A DNA stretch of 64,000 nt from Sphingomonadales bacterium (GTDB lineage: Bacteria; Pseudomonadota; Alphaproteobacteria; SMXS01): NCBI GenBank assembly GCA_022844405.1, contig JALHLV010000002.1, positions 124,001 to 188,000 on the forward strand. The letters run 5' to 3'. Below the pieces are notes generated by a model. That model was not told the DNA's origin. It saw only the letters and a program-made list of their open reading frames with translations, and made no database searches. Positions 46,349 through 55,694 of this stretch are shown here, piece by piece; position 1 is the stretch's first letter, and each line of letters starts with the position of its first letter. Made by a program: the position numbers and the translations under genes.

Positions 46349-48625
46349 CTAGAACGTCTTCTTGATGGTGAAGCCGTAGGTCCTCGGGTCGCCGATATTC
46401 GCGTAGGTGAAGAACGCGGCGGTGATGTCGCCGATCTCGGTGAAGTACTTCTTGTTCGCCAGGTTCCGCCCCCAGAGGCTGACTTCCACGCCCCAGCTCT
46501 CCACGTTGAGCGTCGCGACCGCGTTCAGCAGCCAGTAGGAAGGCGTGGTCGTCATGGCCTGCGTGGCGCCGAAGGCGGTCGTCGCGAAGACGACCTTGCC
46601 GCGGTAGGCCGCATCGGCGTGCAGGTTGATATCGCCGAACGACAACGGGATCAGGTAGTCCACGCCGAGCGACGCCGTAACGTCGGGCGTGTAGGGGAAA
46701 GGCTGCGCCGTCGTCAGGCCCGTCGTCGGATCGAGCTTGGTGTACTTCGCCTCCGCCGTGCCCAATGACGCATTCAGCGTCAGGTTGCCGAGCACCGCGG
46801 TGAGTTCGGCCTCGACACCCCAGATCCGCGCATTGCCGAAGTTACCGATGATCGCCGTTGGCGCCACGCTTCCCGGGAATTGGACCACGGTGCTGATCTG
46901 GATGGACTTGTAGAGATCGTAGTAGGCGTTGACGTTGAGCCGCAGACGATCATCGAACAAATCGACTTTCTCGCCGATTTCCCAGGAATTCATCCGTTCG
47001 GGATCGAACGTGTTGAGACCGTTCCGGTCGGTCGCACGCAGATTGTAGCCGCCTGCCCGATAGCCACGGCTGAACTTGGCGTAGAGCAGCAGATTGTCCA
47101 CGGGTCTGAAGTCCACGCCCAGCGTGAAGGGCGTATAGTCGAACTTGGCCTTCGGAGCCTCGACCGCGCAGCCGTCAGCCGGCGTGACACCCGTTAGCGC
47201 GCAAGCGATGATCGGGCCGAAGACCGGCACCACCGGACCGGGTCCGGCGTTGAAGATGAAGTTCTGCGACACGATCGAACGCTCGTCGTGGGTGTACCGG
47301 ATACCGCCGGTAAGGCGCAGCGCGTCGGTGATCGAATAGGTCAGCTGGACGAACGCACCCACCGAGGAATTGCTGGCGCTGCCCAGGGTGGACTGGCCGG
47401 CAGTGCCGAAGACTGGCCACAGCGCGACGAAGGGCGTCAATTCGGTGCCGCTCTCGTCGAAATAGTAGCCCCCGACAATCCAGTCGAGCCGGTCGTCGAA
47501 GGCGTTTCCGTACAGTTGCAGCTCTTCGCTGAACTGCTTGGACTGACGCTCCGCGCCCGGGATCGTGTAGACAAAGCTGAACGGCGTGTTGTCCGTATCG
47601 GACGCGTTGCGTTCCTTCAGCTTCCTGTAACCAGTGATCGACTTCAACGTCATGTCGCCGATCTCGCCGGTGATGGTCACCGAGCCGCCGGCCGCCCAAC
47701 CCTTGAAGAACTGAAGCTGGGTCTGGGTCACGGGGTTGAACGGGTCGATGTAGTCGGCGCCCGACTGAAGGCCACCCGTCGCCAGGCCGATATAGTCGAG
47801 ACCGAAGATGATCGGAAACGTCTGCAGCAGCGCCAGCCGGCTGGCCCCGTTTTTGTCGTGGGTGTAATCGCCGGTGACGTAGACGTTCCAGTTGTCGTTG
47901 ATGTCGAGATTGAACGCGGCACGAACATAGTCCTGCTGCTTGTCCGCGATGTCCTGCCCGGTCAGGCTGCTGCGCGCGAACCCGTCGCGTTCGTCGTGCT
48001 TGGCAACGATGCGAAGGCCGGCCTTCTCGCCGATCGGCACGTTCACCATGCCCGATAGCTGCCAGGCATCGTAGTTGCCGTAACCGCCTTCGACCCACCC
48101 TTCAAACTCGTCCGTGGGCCGCTGCGTCGTGACGCTGATGGCGCCACCCAGCGTATTGCGGCCGAACAGCGTGCCTTGCGGGCCGCGAAGCACTTCGACC
48201 CGCTCGACATCCAGGAAGTTCAGGTTAGCGCCGGCGCTACGGGCGATATAGACGCCGTCGAGATAAATGCCGACGGGATTGTCCTGAGAGATGATCGAGT
48301 CATTGTTGAACGGGCCGCGCAGGCCGATGCGGCTGCTGGAGGCGCGCCCGCCGAAGTCCAGAACCAGGATATTCGGTGCAGCGCGCTGGAGCGCGGAGAC
48401 GTCGAGAACCTGCTGTTTGTCCAGCGCCGCGGCCGTGAGCGCGGTCACCGCGACTGGCACATCCTGGAGCCGCTCCTCGCGGCGCGTCGCCGTGACGTAG
48501 ACATCCTCGATCTTCGTCGGCGTCTGCAGCGCGGGAGCCGGCGCGGCGTCTTGGGCATGGGCGACGCCAGGGGCAAGCATGCTCGTTCCGACGAGGAGTG
48601 AAAGCGTTACTCTGCGCGTATCCAT
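46349..48625 (-). CDS. TonB-dependent outer-membrane receptor
   Basis: 758 residues: signal peptide (LSLLVGTSMLAPGVAHAQ), TonB-box-like segment (IEDVYVTATRREERLQDVPV), plug domain (VEVLRGPQGTLFGRNTLGGA) and a 22-strand barrel ending in aromatic Phe (GFTIKKTF). This is the large sphingomonad-type receptor subgroup often tied to uptake of hydrophobic or complex substrates. Downstream of P450 and ferredoxin on the same strand. Confidence 0.92.
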   Translation of the reverse strand: MDTRRVTLSLLVGTSMLAPGVAHAQDAAPAPALQTPTKIEDVYVTATRREERLQDVPVAVTALTAAALDKQQVLDVSALQRAAPNILVLDFGGRASSSRIGLRGPFNNDSIISQDNPVGIYLDGVYIARSAGANLNFLDVERVEVLRGPQGTLFGRNTLGGAISVTTQRPTDEFEGWVEGGYGNYDAWQLSGMVNVPIGEKAGLRIVAKHDERDGFARSSLTGQDIADKQQDYVRAAFNLDINDNWNVYVTGDYTHDKNGASRLALLQTFPIIFGLDYIGLATGGLQSGADYIDPFNPVTQTQLQFFKGWAAGGSVTITGEIGDMTLKSITGYRKLKERNASDTDNTPFSFVYTIPGAERQSKQFSEELQLYGNAFDDRLDWIVGGYYFDESGTELTPFVALWPVFGTAGQSTLGSASNSSVGAFVQLTYSITDALRLTGGIRYTHDERSIVSQNFIFNAGPGPVVPVFGPIIACALTGVTPADGCAVEAPKAKFDYTPFTLGVDFRPVDNLLLYAKFSRGYRAGGYNLRATDRNGLNTFDPERMNSWEIGEKVDLFDDRLRLNVNAYYDLYKSIQISTVVQFPGSVAPTAIIGNFGNARIWGVEAELTAVLGNLTLNASLGTAEAKYTKLDPTTGLTTAQPFPYTPDVTASLGVDYLIPLSFGDINLHADAAYRGKVVFATTAFGATQAMTTTPSYWLLNAVATLNVESWGVEVSLWGRNLANKKYFTEIGDITAAFFTYANIGDPRTYGFTIKKTF

Positions 48626-48708
48626 AATCTGCTCCCCCGTTTGGTCCGGCGGTTCGGCCGGATGTTGGTGTTATTGCGACGCGTCTCTCCTGTCAGTCCC
48701 GGAAGGCC

Positions 48709-48933
48709 CTACCGTTCGGCACCGTTTCCTCCGGTGTTTGCGTCGAGCGCGAGGCTGATCGCGAGCAGCGGACAATTGGCCACGGCCTGCTCGATCAGTC
48801 CGGGCGCGTCGCCCGCGTGGTTGATGACCGTCGCAATCCCGTCATCTCCCAATTCGAATGTGTTCGGCGCCCAGAAGACGCAGTTGCCGGTGGCGCCGCA
48901 GCGCGTGCGATCGACCGCGAGCTTCGGACTCAT
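48709..48933 (-). CDS. [3Fe-4S] ferredoxin
   Basis: 74 residues with three Cys ligands (RCGATGNCVFWAPNTFELGD and ANCPLLAISL), the pattern of small [3Fe-4S] ferredoxins that feed class I P450s. GGAGG lies 8 nt before the ATG. It follows the P450 gene and presumably reduces it and/or the second P450; no ferredoxin reductase is seen nearby. Confidence 0.9.
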   Translation of the reverse strand: MSPKLAVDRTRCGATGNCVFWAPNTFELGDDGIATVINHAGDAPGLIEQAVANCPLLAISLALDANTGGNGAER

Positions 48934-49048
48934 TGCGGCTTGCCTCCGGTTGCCGGGAGATGTTCGATCGCACCGCACGCGACGCTGGCCTGCATGCCGG
49001 TCCCGCGCCTGCTCCGCTCGAGAAGATCGGTGCCCATACCGTTTCCCT

Positions 49049-50323
49049 TCAGCGCAGCAGGACGGGCAGCGCCGTCGGATGCTGGAACATGAAGCCCCTG
49101 ATTTCGGGGCGGGGTTGAGCGGGGTCGAGGCGCAGGGACGGAAAGCGGTCCAACACCGCGTTGAGCGCGACACGCACTTCCATCCGCGCCAGATGCATGC
49201 CGATGCAGGTATGCGGCCCCTGTCCGAACGCCAGGTGCTGGCGCGGCGGCCGGCTCGGATCGAACGTATCGACGTCCTGCCAGTATTTCGGGTCGCGATT
49301 GGCCGTGGCCTCGCAGGTGAAGACCGGTGTTCCCCTCGGGATCGGCACGTCCTGGATGGCGGTGTCGCGCGTCGCGATGCGGAGCTCGAAGTTTCCGCCG
49401 GACGGCTGAAGGCGCAGCGTCTCCTCGACGACGCGCGGTACCAGCGCCCGGTCATCACGAACCCTCTCGTACCAGCGATGATCGTCGAGCAGATACCAGA
49501 GCGCGTTGGCCAGCAGGTTCGCCGTCGTGTCGACGCCGCCGGTGACCATGAGCTGAAGGGTGGCGACGGCCTCGCCTTCAGCCAGCCGGTCGTCGCCCTC
49601 GCCGCACATGGCGAGCAGGCTGATGAGATCCCTGCGCTCGCGCAGTTCCTCGATCGGCAGCGCGCGGCGCGCACGGAAATGCAGGCGGACATAGTCGGCC
49701 AGATGCACCGCATAGCGACGCGCCTCCGGCGATGCGGAAGCGGCGATCTGGAGCACGCCCAGCGCATGCACCTTGTCGGTATCGGCTTCAGGCAGGTCCA
49801 TGATGCGCCGGAACACCCGGACCGGATACGGATTGCACAGTGCATCCAGCAGGTTCGAACGTTCCATGCGGGCAAGGGGTTCAAGCAGGCCCGCCAGGAC
49901 ATCCGGCACGAACTGGGCTTCCCAATCGCGAACCGCCCGCGGCCCGAGCGTGGGGATCAGCAGGCGGCGAAGCCGCTGGTGCGCGGCGCCGTTGAGATGG
50001 ATCAGGGTATCACCGCCCATGTCCGCGTAGCCGTCCTGGAGGAAAGTGTCCTCCTCGCGCAGCACCCTGGTGACGTCGTCGAAGTCCGTCACCAACGCCG
50101 TCCTCGCCCCTCCAATTCGCTGGAATACCGGCGGAATGTGAAGATCACCGAAATCGTGGCCCGTACCCCAGATCACCGGCCCCTGCGCTTCCCGCAGCGC
50201 GCGCAACTGCGGGAGCGGAGAAATCATGTCGCCGTTGAGCGCCTCGTCGTACATGCGCGACGCCAAAGCCAAGAGGTCGCCGATCGCGATGTCTTCCACG
50301 CTGTCGGCCTCGGCATCTGGCAT
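49049..50323 (-). CDS. Cytochrome P450 (first)
   Basis: 424 residues. I-helix oxygen-binding motif GGVDTTANLL, K-helix EETLRL, and haem loop FGQGPHTCIGMHLARME with the Cys ligand. Soluble bacterial class I enzyme; predicted to hydroxylate a hydrophobic substrate. Operator-like site B lies 109 nt upstream. Ferredoxin and TonB receptor follow on the same strand. Confidence 0.95.
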   Translation of the reverse strand: MPDAEADSVEDIAIGDLLALASRMYDEALNGDMISPLPQLRALREAQGPVIWGTGHDFGDLHIPPVFQRIGGARTALVTDFDDVTRVLREEDTFLQDGYADMGGDTLIHLNGAAHQRLRRLLIPTLGPRAVRDWEAQFVPDVLAGLLEPLARMERSNLLDALCNPYPVRVFRRIMDLPEADTDKVHALGVLQIAASASPEARRYAVHLADYVRLHFRARRALPIEELRERRDLISLLAMCGEGDDRLAEGEAVATLQLMVTGGVDTTANLLANALWYLLDDHRWYERVRDDRALVPRVVEETLRLQPSGGNFELRIATRDTAIQDVPIPRGTPVFTCEATANRDPKYWQDVDTFDPSRPPRQHLAFGQGPHTCIGMHLARMEVRVALNAVLDRFPSLRLDPAQPRPEIRGFMFQHPTALPVLLR

Positions 50324-50431
50324 TTTTCACGAGTCTCCGTACTGGTTGTGCGGGGACAGGCGCCTTTCAGCCTCCGAGGCGGGTTCCGCGCCTTCCCGTG
50401 ACCTTCATGCTAGTGGCGAAACTTGCTCACT

Positions 50432-50451
50432 GTCAATCATTTGGTTGGTTG
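50432..50451. promoter_or_regulatory. Operator-like site B
   Basis: GTCAATCATTTGGTTGGTTG, aligning with site A and sharing the core YTGGTTRRTTG with site C. Located 109 nt before the first P450. The rest of the 270-nt gap before the SDR gene shows no other feature. Confidence 0.5.
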
Positions 50452-50593
50452 TTAATGGGCGGGAGAGATGGCCGTCTCGGGAGAACGCAAAGATATGGAT
50501 GCGTCCTACACGATCGGGAGGATGGTGGCCGATCCGGAGGGATCCACCGACACCTCACTCGGCGTCGATGTCTTCATCCATGCCTCCCTTGGT

Positions 50594-51388
50594 TCAATGC
50601 GCTGGTGGGCCGAGGCGGTCGTCATGCAGACCGTCGCCGACGGAAAGTGTCATGGCGCCGTCGATGAGAAGACACTGACCGTTGACGTAGCTGCCTTCTT
50701 CGGAGGCAAGGAACAACGCCACGTTGGCGATGTCGGCCGGCTTCCCGAGCCGATCGAAATAGGCCTGCACCTCGGGCCGCTCCACGTCCATGCGGCTGCG
50801 GGTCGACTCGACGACCATCGGCGTGAGGATGCCACCGGGCAGGATCGCGTTGCAGCGGATCGGGTAGTTGTGCAGGCGGCAATGGGCCGCGATGGACCGG
50901 GTCAGGGCGTGCTGGGCGCTCTTGGCCGCGGCATAGGCGAGGACGAACGAATAGCCGACCACGGCGCCGCTGGAGGAAACATTGATGATCGAGCCGTAGC
51001 CGGCCTTGCGCATCTCCGGAAACGCATACTTGCAACCGAGAAAGGCGCCGTCCGAATGCACGGCGAACTGCTGGCGCCATTGGGCGAACGTGGTGTCCTC
51101 GATGGTGCCGGCCGGCTCGATGCCGGCATTGTTCATCAGGACGTGGAGGGCGCCGAAGGAGTCGATCGTCGCTGCGATGGCCTCCCGCCAGTGGGCTTCA
51201 TCGGAAACGTCGAGCCGCTGGAAGAGAGCGCGCTCTCCCAAACGCTCCGCCAGCGCGCGTCCCCGGCCCTCGTCGATATCAGCGATGGCGACGCAGGCGC
51301 CCTCCCGGTGAAAGCGCTCCGCCGTCGCCGCGCCGATTCCGCTCGCGCCGCCGGTAATCAAGGCGATCTTTCCCGTCAGTCTTTCCAT
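50594..51388 (-). CDS. Short-chain dehydrogenase/reductase
   Basis: 264 residues, classical SDR: TGGASGIGAATAERF cofactor loop, NNAGI, catalytic Ser in INVSSSGA and YAAAK. The Asp after strand 2 (IADID) suggests NAD preference. Likely oxidises an alcohol made by the P450s. Divergent from the second P450 with site C between them. Confidence 0.93.
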   Translation of the reverse strand: MERLTGKIALITGGASGIGAATAERFHREGACVAIADIDEGRGRALAERLGERALFQRLDVSDEAHWREAIAATIDSFGALHVLMNNAGIEPAGTIEDTTFAQWRQQFAVHSDGAFLGCKYAFPEMRKAGYGSIINVSSSGAVVGYSFVLAYAAAKSAQHALTRSIAAHCRLHNYPIRCNAILPGGILTPMVVESTRSRMDVERPEVQAYFDRLGKPADIANVALFLASEEGSYVNGQCLLIDGAMTLSVGDGLHDDRLGPPAH

Positions 51389-51500
51389 GCCGATGTCTCC
51401 CCTTTCGGCGATCCCAGCCTCATATGCCTCTCGGGCCGCGCGGCCAGATGGCGAGCCATCGCTTCCCTTCAGATCGAGACACGGAGTCCCCCGATATTTA

Positions 51501-51521
51501 TCAACTAACCAGTTGAGATAT
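51501..51521. promoter_or_regulatory. Operator-like site C
   Basis: Minus strand TCAACTGGTTAGTTGA is an inverted repeat with 6-bp arms and a 4-nt spacer, carrying the core CTGGTTAGTTG shared with sites A and B. It lies 112 nt from the SDR start and 130 nt from the second P450 start. Confidence 0.5.
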
Positions 51522-51651
51522 ACAATCGCGAAGGCTACGCTCGTCCTGGCGTCGGAACGGAGACGATGAGAAGAACGTGGAGATGGAATCCGCTAGTGGG
51601 GCCGGCACAAACAGCGGGCCACAGCACGACAACGCATAGGGGAGTTCTTTC

Positions 51652-52956
51652 ATGAGCACCGCACTGCCGTCCCTGTCGACCGAGGGACTTTCCGTCACGA
51701 CGTTGGATGCGGCCGAGGAAATCATGGACGCCATGGTGCTGCGCTTCGAGCCGGACAACCTGCCGAAATACCAACGACTGCTGCAAGCCTACGGAGCGTT
51801 TGCGCCCGGCCACGGCTACCAGGTGGGCGACGACGTGACGGTTGCCCGGAATTTTCCCCTGCCGGAAGCGCCGACCCTGATGGCGCTGTCCTACGAGGCG
51901 GTGAGGAAATGCCTGTTCGACCAGAAGAACTTCAACGGCAAGCTCTATGACGGCTTCAATTCCAGCGTGGAAGGCGAGCCGGCGCACGAGGGATTGCCGC
52001 TGCTGGAGGGCGCGGAGCACCTGCGCCTCCGCCGGCTTCTTGGACAAGGTCTCAACCCCCGATCCATCAAGATATGGGAAGACCGGATGGTCAAGCCCGT
52101 GGTCACCCGCCTGCTCGATGCGCTTCCGCTCGATGAGCCTGTCGACCTGGCGAAAGGGTTCTGCCGTCCGCTCCCCGGCACTGCCGTCGGCGCCGTACTG
52201 GGCCTGCGTGATCAGGATCTCGATGCCTTCAACATGATGGCTTTCCTGATGTTCACCGGGCCGATAAACGAGGAAGGGCGAAAAGCGGAGCGCCGGATTG
52301 CGGATTATTTCGCGGCGCATGTGGAACAACGACGCGCGCTCGACGAGGCCGACCTGTCCGAGCGCGACGACATCATCAGCCTGATGGTCAAGGCGCGGGA
52401 CGGCGAGGACAGGTTGTCGACCGCCGAGATCGTCCCCAACCTGTTCTTCTTCCTGTTCGCCGGGAGCGATACGACTTACCTGACGCTGTGCAACATCATC
52501 TATTACCTGATCGAGGAACCGGGGCTGTTTGACCGCGTGAAAGCCGACCGCTCCCGGATCGCAGACCTGATCGAGGAAACCCTTCGCCTCAATCCACCAG
52601 GCCCGGTGATCGGCCGCAAGGCCAAGACCGACAGCGAGGTTTCCGGCTGCCCCATCGCTCAGGGAACGCCCATCACCATCAACCTGCTGATGGCCAATCG
52701 CGACCCCGCCGCCTGGAACGAGCCTGACAATTTCAATCTCGACCGGCCGGCCGAGGGGAAAACCCATCTGACCTTCGGATTTGGCCCCCACATCTGCCCC
52801 GGCATGCACCTCGCGCGCCTGGAGATGACCGTGGCAATCAACGAGCTGCTGGATCGTATCAGCGCGCTTGAATGGGATCCCGCCTTCGGGCGTCCCGAGT
52901 TCGTGGGAGTCGGCAGCCGGGCTATTTCGCGCACCCGGGTTATCCTGAGGCCATAG
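51652..52956 (+). CDS. Cytochrome P450 (second)
   Basis: 434 residues. I-helix FAGSDTTYLTL, EETLRL and haem loop FGFGPHICPGMHLARLE are complete. The C-terminus EFVGVGSRAISRTRVILRP is duplicated as a remnant at 44451. ATG is preceded by AGGGGAG. Only distantly similar to the first P450, so the two probably act on different positions or substrates. Confidence 0.95.
   Translation: MSTALPSLSTEGLSVTTLDAAEEIMDAMVLRFEPDNLPKYQRLLQAYGAFAPGHGYQVGDDVTVARNFPLPEAPTLMALSYEAVRKCLFDQKNFNGKLYDGFNSSVEGEPAHEGLPLLEGAEHLRLRRLLGQGLNPRSIKIWEDRMVKPVVTRLLDALPLDEPVDLAKGFCRPLPGTAVGAVLGLRDQDLDAFNMMAFLMFTGPINEEGRKAERRIADYFAAHVEQRRALDEADLSERDDIISLMVKARDGEDRLSTAEIVPNLFFFLFAGSDTTYLTLCNIIYYLIEEPGLFDRVKADRSRIADLIEETLRLNPPGPVIGRKAKTDSEVSGCPIAQGTPITINLLMANRDPAAWNEPDNFNLDRPAEGKTHLTFGFGPHICPGMHLARLEMTVAINELLDRISALEWDPAFGRPEFVGVGSRAISRTRVILRP
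52909..52953 (+). repeat. 45-nt direct repeat, copy 2
   Basis: Within the 3' end of the intact second P450; matches 44466-44510 at 44/45 positions. Confidence 0.85.
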
Positions 52957-53106
52957 GCCGGCAAACACGGCGGCGTGCCGCGAGAGCCGACCCATCCGGC
53001 ACGAGCTCCGCTCAGCACCTCAATTGCCGGCCTGTCGAACCTACGGGTTGGGGGCGTCGCATCTGGTTGCTATGGTGTCGCAAATCCCCGGCTGACGAGA
53101 CGACGC

Positions 53107-54546
53107 GTGGCTTCCAGGAAAACATTGAACGTCCCCAACCTTGAAGCTCTCGGCGCGCGCCGCCTCGCCGAACTGCTGATCGAACTCAGTACCGGCGATG
53201 CGGCGGCAAAGCGCAGGCTGAGGCTTGAACTGGCGGGCACCGAGGGACCCGGCGAAGTGGCGGGGGAGGTCCGCAAGCGACTGGCCACCATCGCCCGGTC
53301 GCATTCGTTTGTTGACTGGCAGAATAGGCGGGCACTGATTGCCGACCTCGAAACCCAGCGCCGTGCGATCACGGAGCATGTCGCCAAAGCCGACCCTGCC
53401 GAGGGGCTGGAGCTGATGTGGCGTTTCCTGGGGCTGGCCGCGTCGGTCTTCGAGCGGTGCGACGACAGCGGGGGTTCGATCATCGGCGTATTCCATGGTG
53501 CCGTTGACGATCTCGCTTCCATCGCCGGGCGTGCCGCCATCAAGCCGGAGCGGCTCGCCGACGACGTCTTCCAGGCCCTGCAGGAAATCGATTACGGCCA
53601 GTATGACGAGCTCATTCCAACGTTGGCTCCCGCACTGGGCAAGGCCGGCATGGCCCACCTGAAGCAACGCATAACCGCACTCTCCAGAACACCGGTCACC
53701 AAGCCTCCCGCGGCCAGCCGGCGGCAGATCGGCTGGGCCAGCTCTGGTCCCATCTATGAGGACGACATCGCCGAGACCTCGCGCCGGATCATGGTGCGCC
53801 ACGCCTTACGGCAGATCGCGGACGCCACGGGCGACGCGGACGGCTTCGCGGCGCAATACGATGCCAAAGCCCGCAAGGTCCCGAGTGTCGCCGCCGAGAT
53901 CGCCGAGCGGCTGTTGGCGGGCGGAAGGTCGCAGGAGGCACTGACGGTTCTCGACGAGGCGGAGCGCCCCAGCAAGGGATGGAGCGGCTTCGAATGGGAA
54001 GATGCCCGTATCGCCACTCTCGAGGCGCTGGGCCGCCCGCAAGAGGCGCAGGCAATGCGGTGGGCATGCTTCGCGACCCATCTGTCGGCGGCGCATCTCA
54101 AGGACTACCTGAAGCGACTGCCGGACTTCGATGACGTCGATGCCGAATCCAGAGCGCTGGATCATGCCGAGGCCGAGCGCAGCCTGCTGAAGGCACTGGT
54201 CTTTCTCGTCACCTGGCCGGCGCACGATCGAGCGGCCCGGCTCGTGGTCACCCGGGCAATGGAACTCGACGGCGACCAATACGAATTCCTCACGCCCGCC
54301 GCCGACGCGCTGGCCGGCAAGCACCCCCTCGCGGCCACCCTACTGCTGAGGGCGATGATAGACTTCGCCCTGCGCGAGGCCCGATCGAGCCGCTACAAGC
54401 ACGCCGCGCGACATCTCATGGACTGCGCGGGCCTGGCCCGGTCGGTCGGCGACTTCGGCCACTTCGCAACCCACGACGCCTATATCGAAGTTTTGCGTAG
54501 GGAACACTCCAGAAAGAGCGGGTTCTGGACCCTCGTTTCAGCGTGA
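53107..54546 (+). CDS. DUF6880-like helical repeat protein
   Basis: 479 residues from GTG 53107 (VASRKTLNVPNLEALGARRL). Predicted almost entirely alpha-helical, with TPR-like segments (GRSQEALTVLDEAERPSKGW, HPLAATLLLRAMIDFALREA). The opening KTLN..NLEALGA..LAELL..is characteristic of DUF6880. Function unknown. The open frame extends upstream to 52975, but homologous sequence begins at the GTG. Confidence 0.72.
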   Translation: MASRKTLNVPNLEALGARRLAELLIELSTGDAAAKRRLRLELAGTEGPGEVAGEVRKRLATIARSHSFVDWQNRRALIADLETQRRAITEHVAKADPAEGLELMWRFLGLAASVFERCDDSGGSIIGVFHGAVDDLASIAGRAAIKPERLADDVFQALQEIDYGQYDELIPTLAPALGKAGMAHLKQRITALSRTPVTKPPAASRRQIGWASSGPIYEDDIAETSRRIMVRHALRQIADATGDADGFAAQYDAKARKVPSVAAEIAERLLAGGRSQEALTVLDEAERPSKGWSGFEWEDARIATLEALGRPQEAQAMRWACFATHLSAAHLKDYLKRLPDFDDVDAESRALDHAEAERSLLKALVFLVTWPAHDRAARLVVTRAMELDGDQYEFLTPAADALAGKHPLAATLLLRAMIDFALREARSSRYKHAARHLMDCAGLARSVGDFGHFATHDAYIEVLRREHSRKSGFWTLVSA

Positions 54547-54571
54547 GTGGATTGAGCAGCGCGCGGCTCGC

Positions 54572-55360
54572 TTACGGCCTGACCGCCGGCGCTTCGACGG
54601 CCAGGCCGGCCCCGCGCACGGCGAGGTAGAGTTCAAGCGCCAGGTATTCTTCCGACGCGAGCGACATGGGCTCCGCACGGACGCCCGTATCGCAATCCCG
54701 GAAACGGCGATGCAGGGAGCCCAATGTCTGCCATTCCAGCCTGTATGTGGGAAACCCGTTGGCGTGGCCCTGGCTTATGGTGTCGCCGCGCAGGGAACGG
54801 CCCCAGTTCCGGTCGTGGCAGTGATGGCAGGCCAGGTTGAGCTGGCCGCGGCGGGTGAAGAAGTAGTCGCGGCCTTGCTCGTAGTAGGGGCGGAGGCGGT
54901 CGTCGAGCTGGACGGATACCGGCATCCCGCGCGACAGGCTGGCGACATAGGCGGACAGCGCCAGCAGGTCCTCGCCCTCATGGGCAAGCGGCTTTGCGGC
55001 CTGGTGCCGGGTGCGGCAGACATTGATCCGGCCTTCCAGGTTGGTCAGTTTGCCCGTCGCCTCGTCGATCCGGGGATAGCGCGCCGCGACTCCTTCAAGC
55101 GGCCTGCCGCCGGCGCCGTGACAGCTCGCGCAGCTCGCGCTCACCGCCTCTCCGCTCCTGAAGAGTTTCGCGCCACGGTCGACCCACAGGAAGCCCGGGT
55201 TCAGGAAATCGTCGTCCTGCTGCGCCTGGGTCTCGGGCGTCAGGAAGGCGTAGCCGGAAACCACGGCATTTGGATCGAGATCGGCGCGGTCGGGATCCGG
55301 CGCCGCGTCGCCGCAGGCCGAGAGTAGAAGAAGAGCGACAGCCAGGCAGCCGCGTTTCAT
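54572..55360 (-). CDS. soxA: SoxA, dihaem c-type cytochrome of the Sox system
   Basis: 262 residues with a lipoprotein-like signal (LAVALLLLSAC). Two haem motifs: CASCH and CHHCH. The catalytic Cys motif RFRDCDTGVRAEP near residue 220 is the SoxA persulfide site. With SoxX it joins a thiosulfate-type sulfane to the SoxY cysteine in the periplasm. Last gene of the cluster and overlapping soxZ by 4 nt. Confidence 0.93.
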   Translation of the reverse strand: MKRGCLAVALLLLSACGDAAPDPDRADLDPNAVVSGYAFLTPETQAQQDDDFLNPGFLWVDRGAKLFRSGEAVSASCASCHGAGGRPLEGVAARYPRIDEATGKLTNLEGRINVCRTRHQAAKPLAHEGEDLLALSAYVASLSRGMPVSVQLDDRLRPYYEQGRDYFFTRRGQLNLACHHCHDRNWGRSLRGDTISQGHANGFPTYRLEWQTLGSLHRRFRDCDTGVRAEPMSLASEEYLALELYLAVRGAGLAVEAPAVRP

Positions 55361-55680
55361 GTCTCGACCGTCAGGTCCGCGGCGTCCGAGAACACCGCGC
55401 CGTGCTGATCGGTCCAGCGGAACTCCAGCCTGCCGCTCTCGGTCGCCACGGTATGGAAGGTGAGAAACGGGTTGGCCGCGACGGCAGGAAAGAATTTGGC
55501 TCGAAACACCGGTTCGCCATCATAGAGGCACTCGAAGGCGACGATGATGTCGCGCGCGATGACCTCGCCGCTCGCGCCGCGCCGGAAGCCGCTCTCCATG
55601 GGGTGCCTGATCAGCGCCCTGAGCTCGATGATCTCGCCGCGTTTGGCGGTCCTCGGCGCGGCGATGCGGATCGTGTTCAT
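55357..55680 (-). CDS. soxZ: SoxZ carrier partner
   Basis: 107 residues with the immunoglobulin-like SoxZ fold (IRIAAPRTAKRGEIIELRAL, IRHPMESGFR). It has no signal peptide and is exported with SoxY. Stop overlaps soxA start. Confidence 0.93.
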   Translation of the reverse strand: MNTIRIAAPRTAKRGEIIELRALIRHPMESGFRRGASGEVIARDIIVAFECLYDGEPVFRAKFFPAVAANPFLTFHTVATESGRLEFRWTDQHGAVFSDAADLTVET

Positions 55681-55694
55681 GAGGGCTGCCCCTT

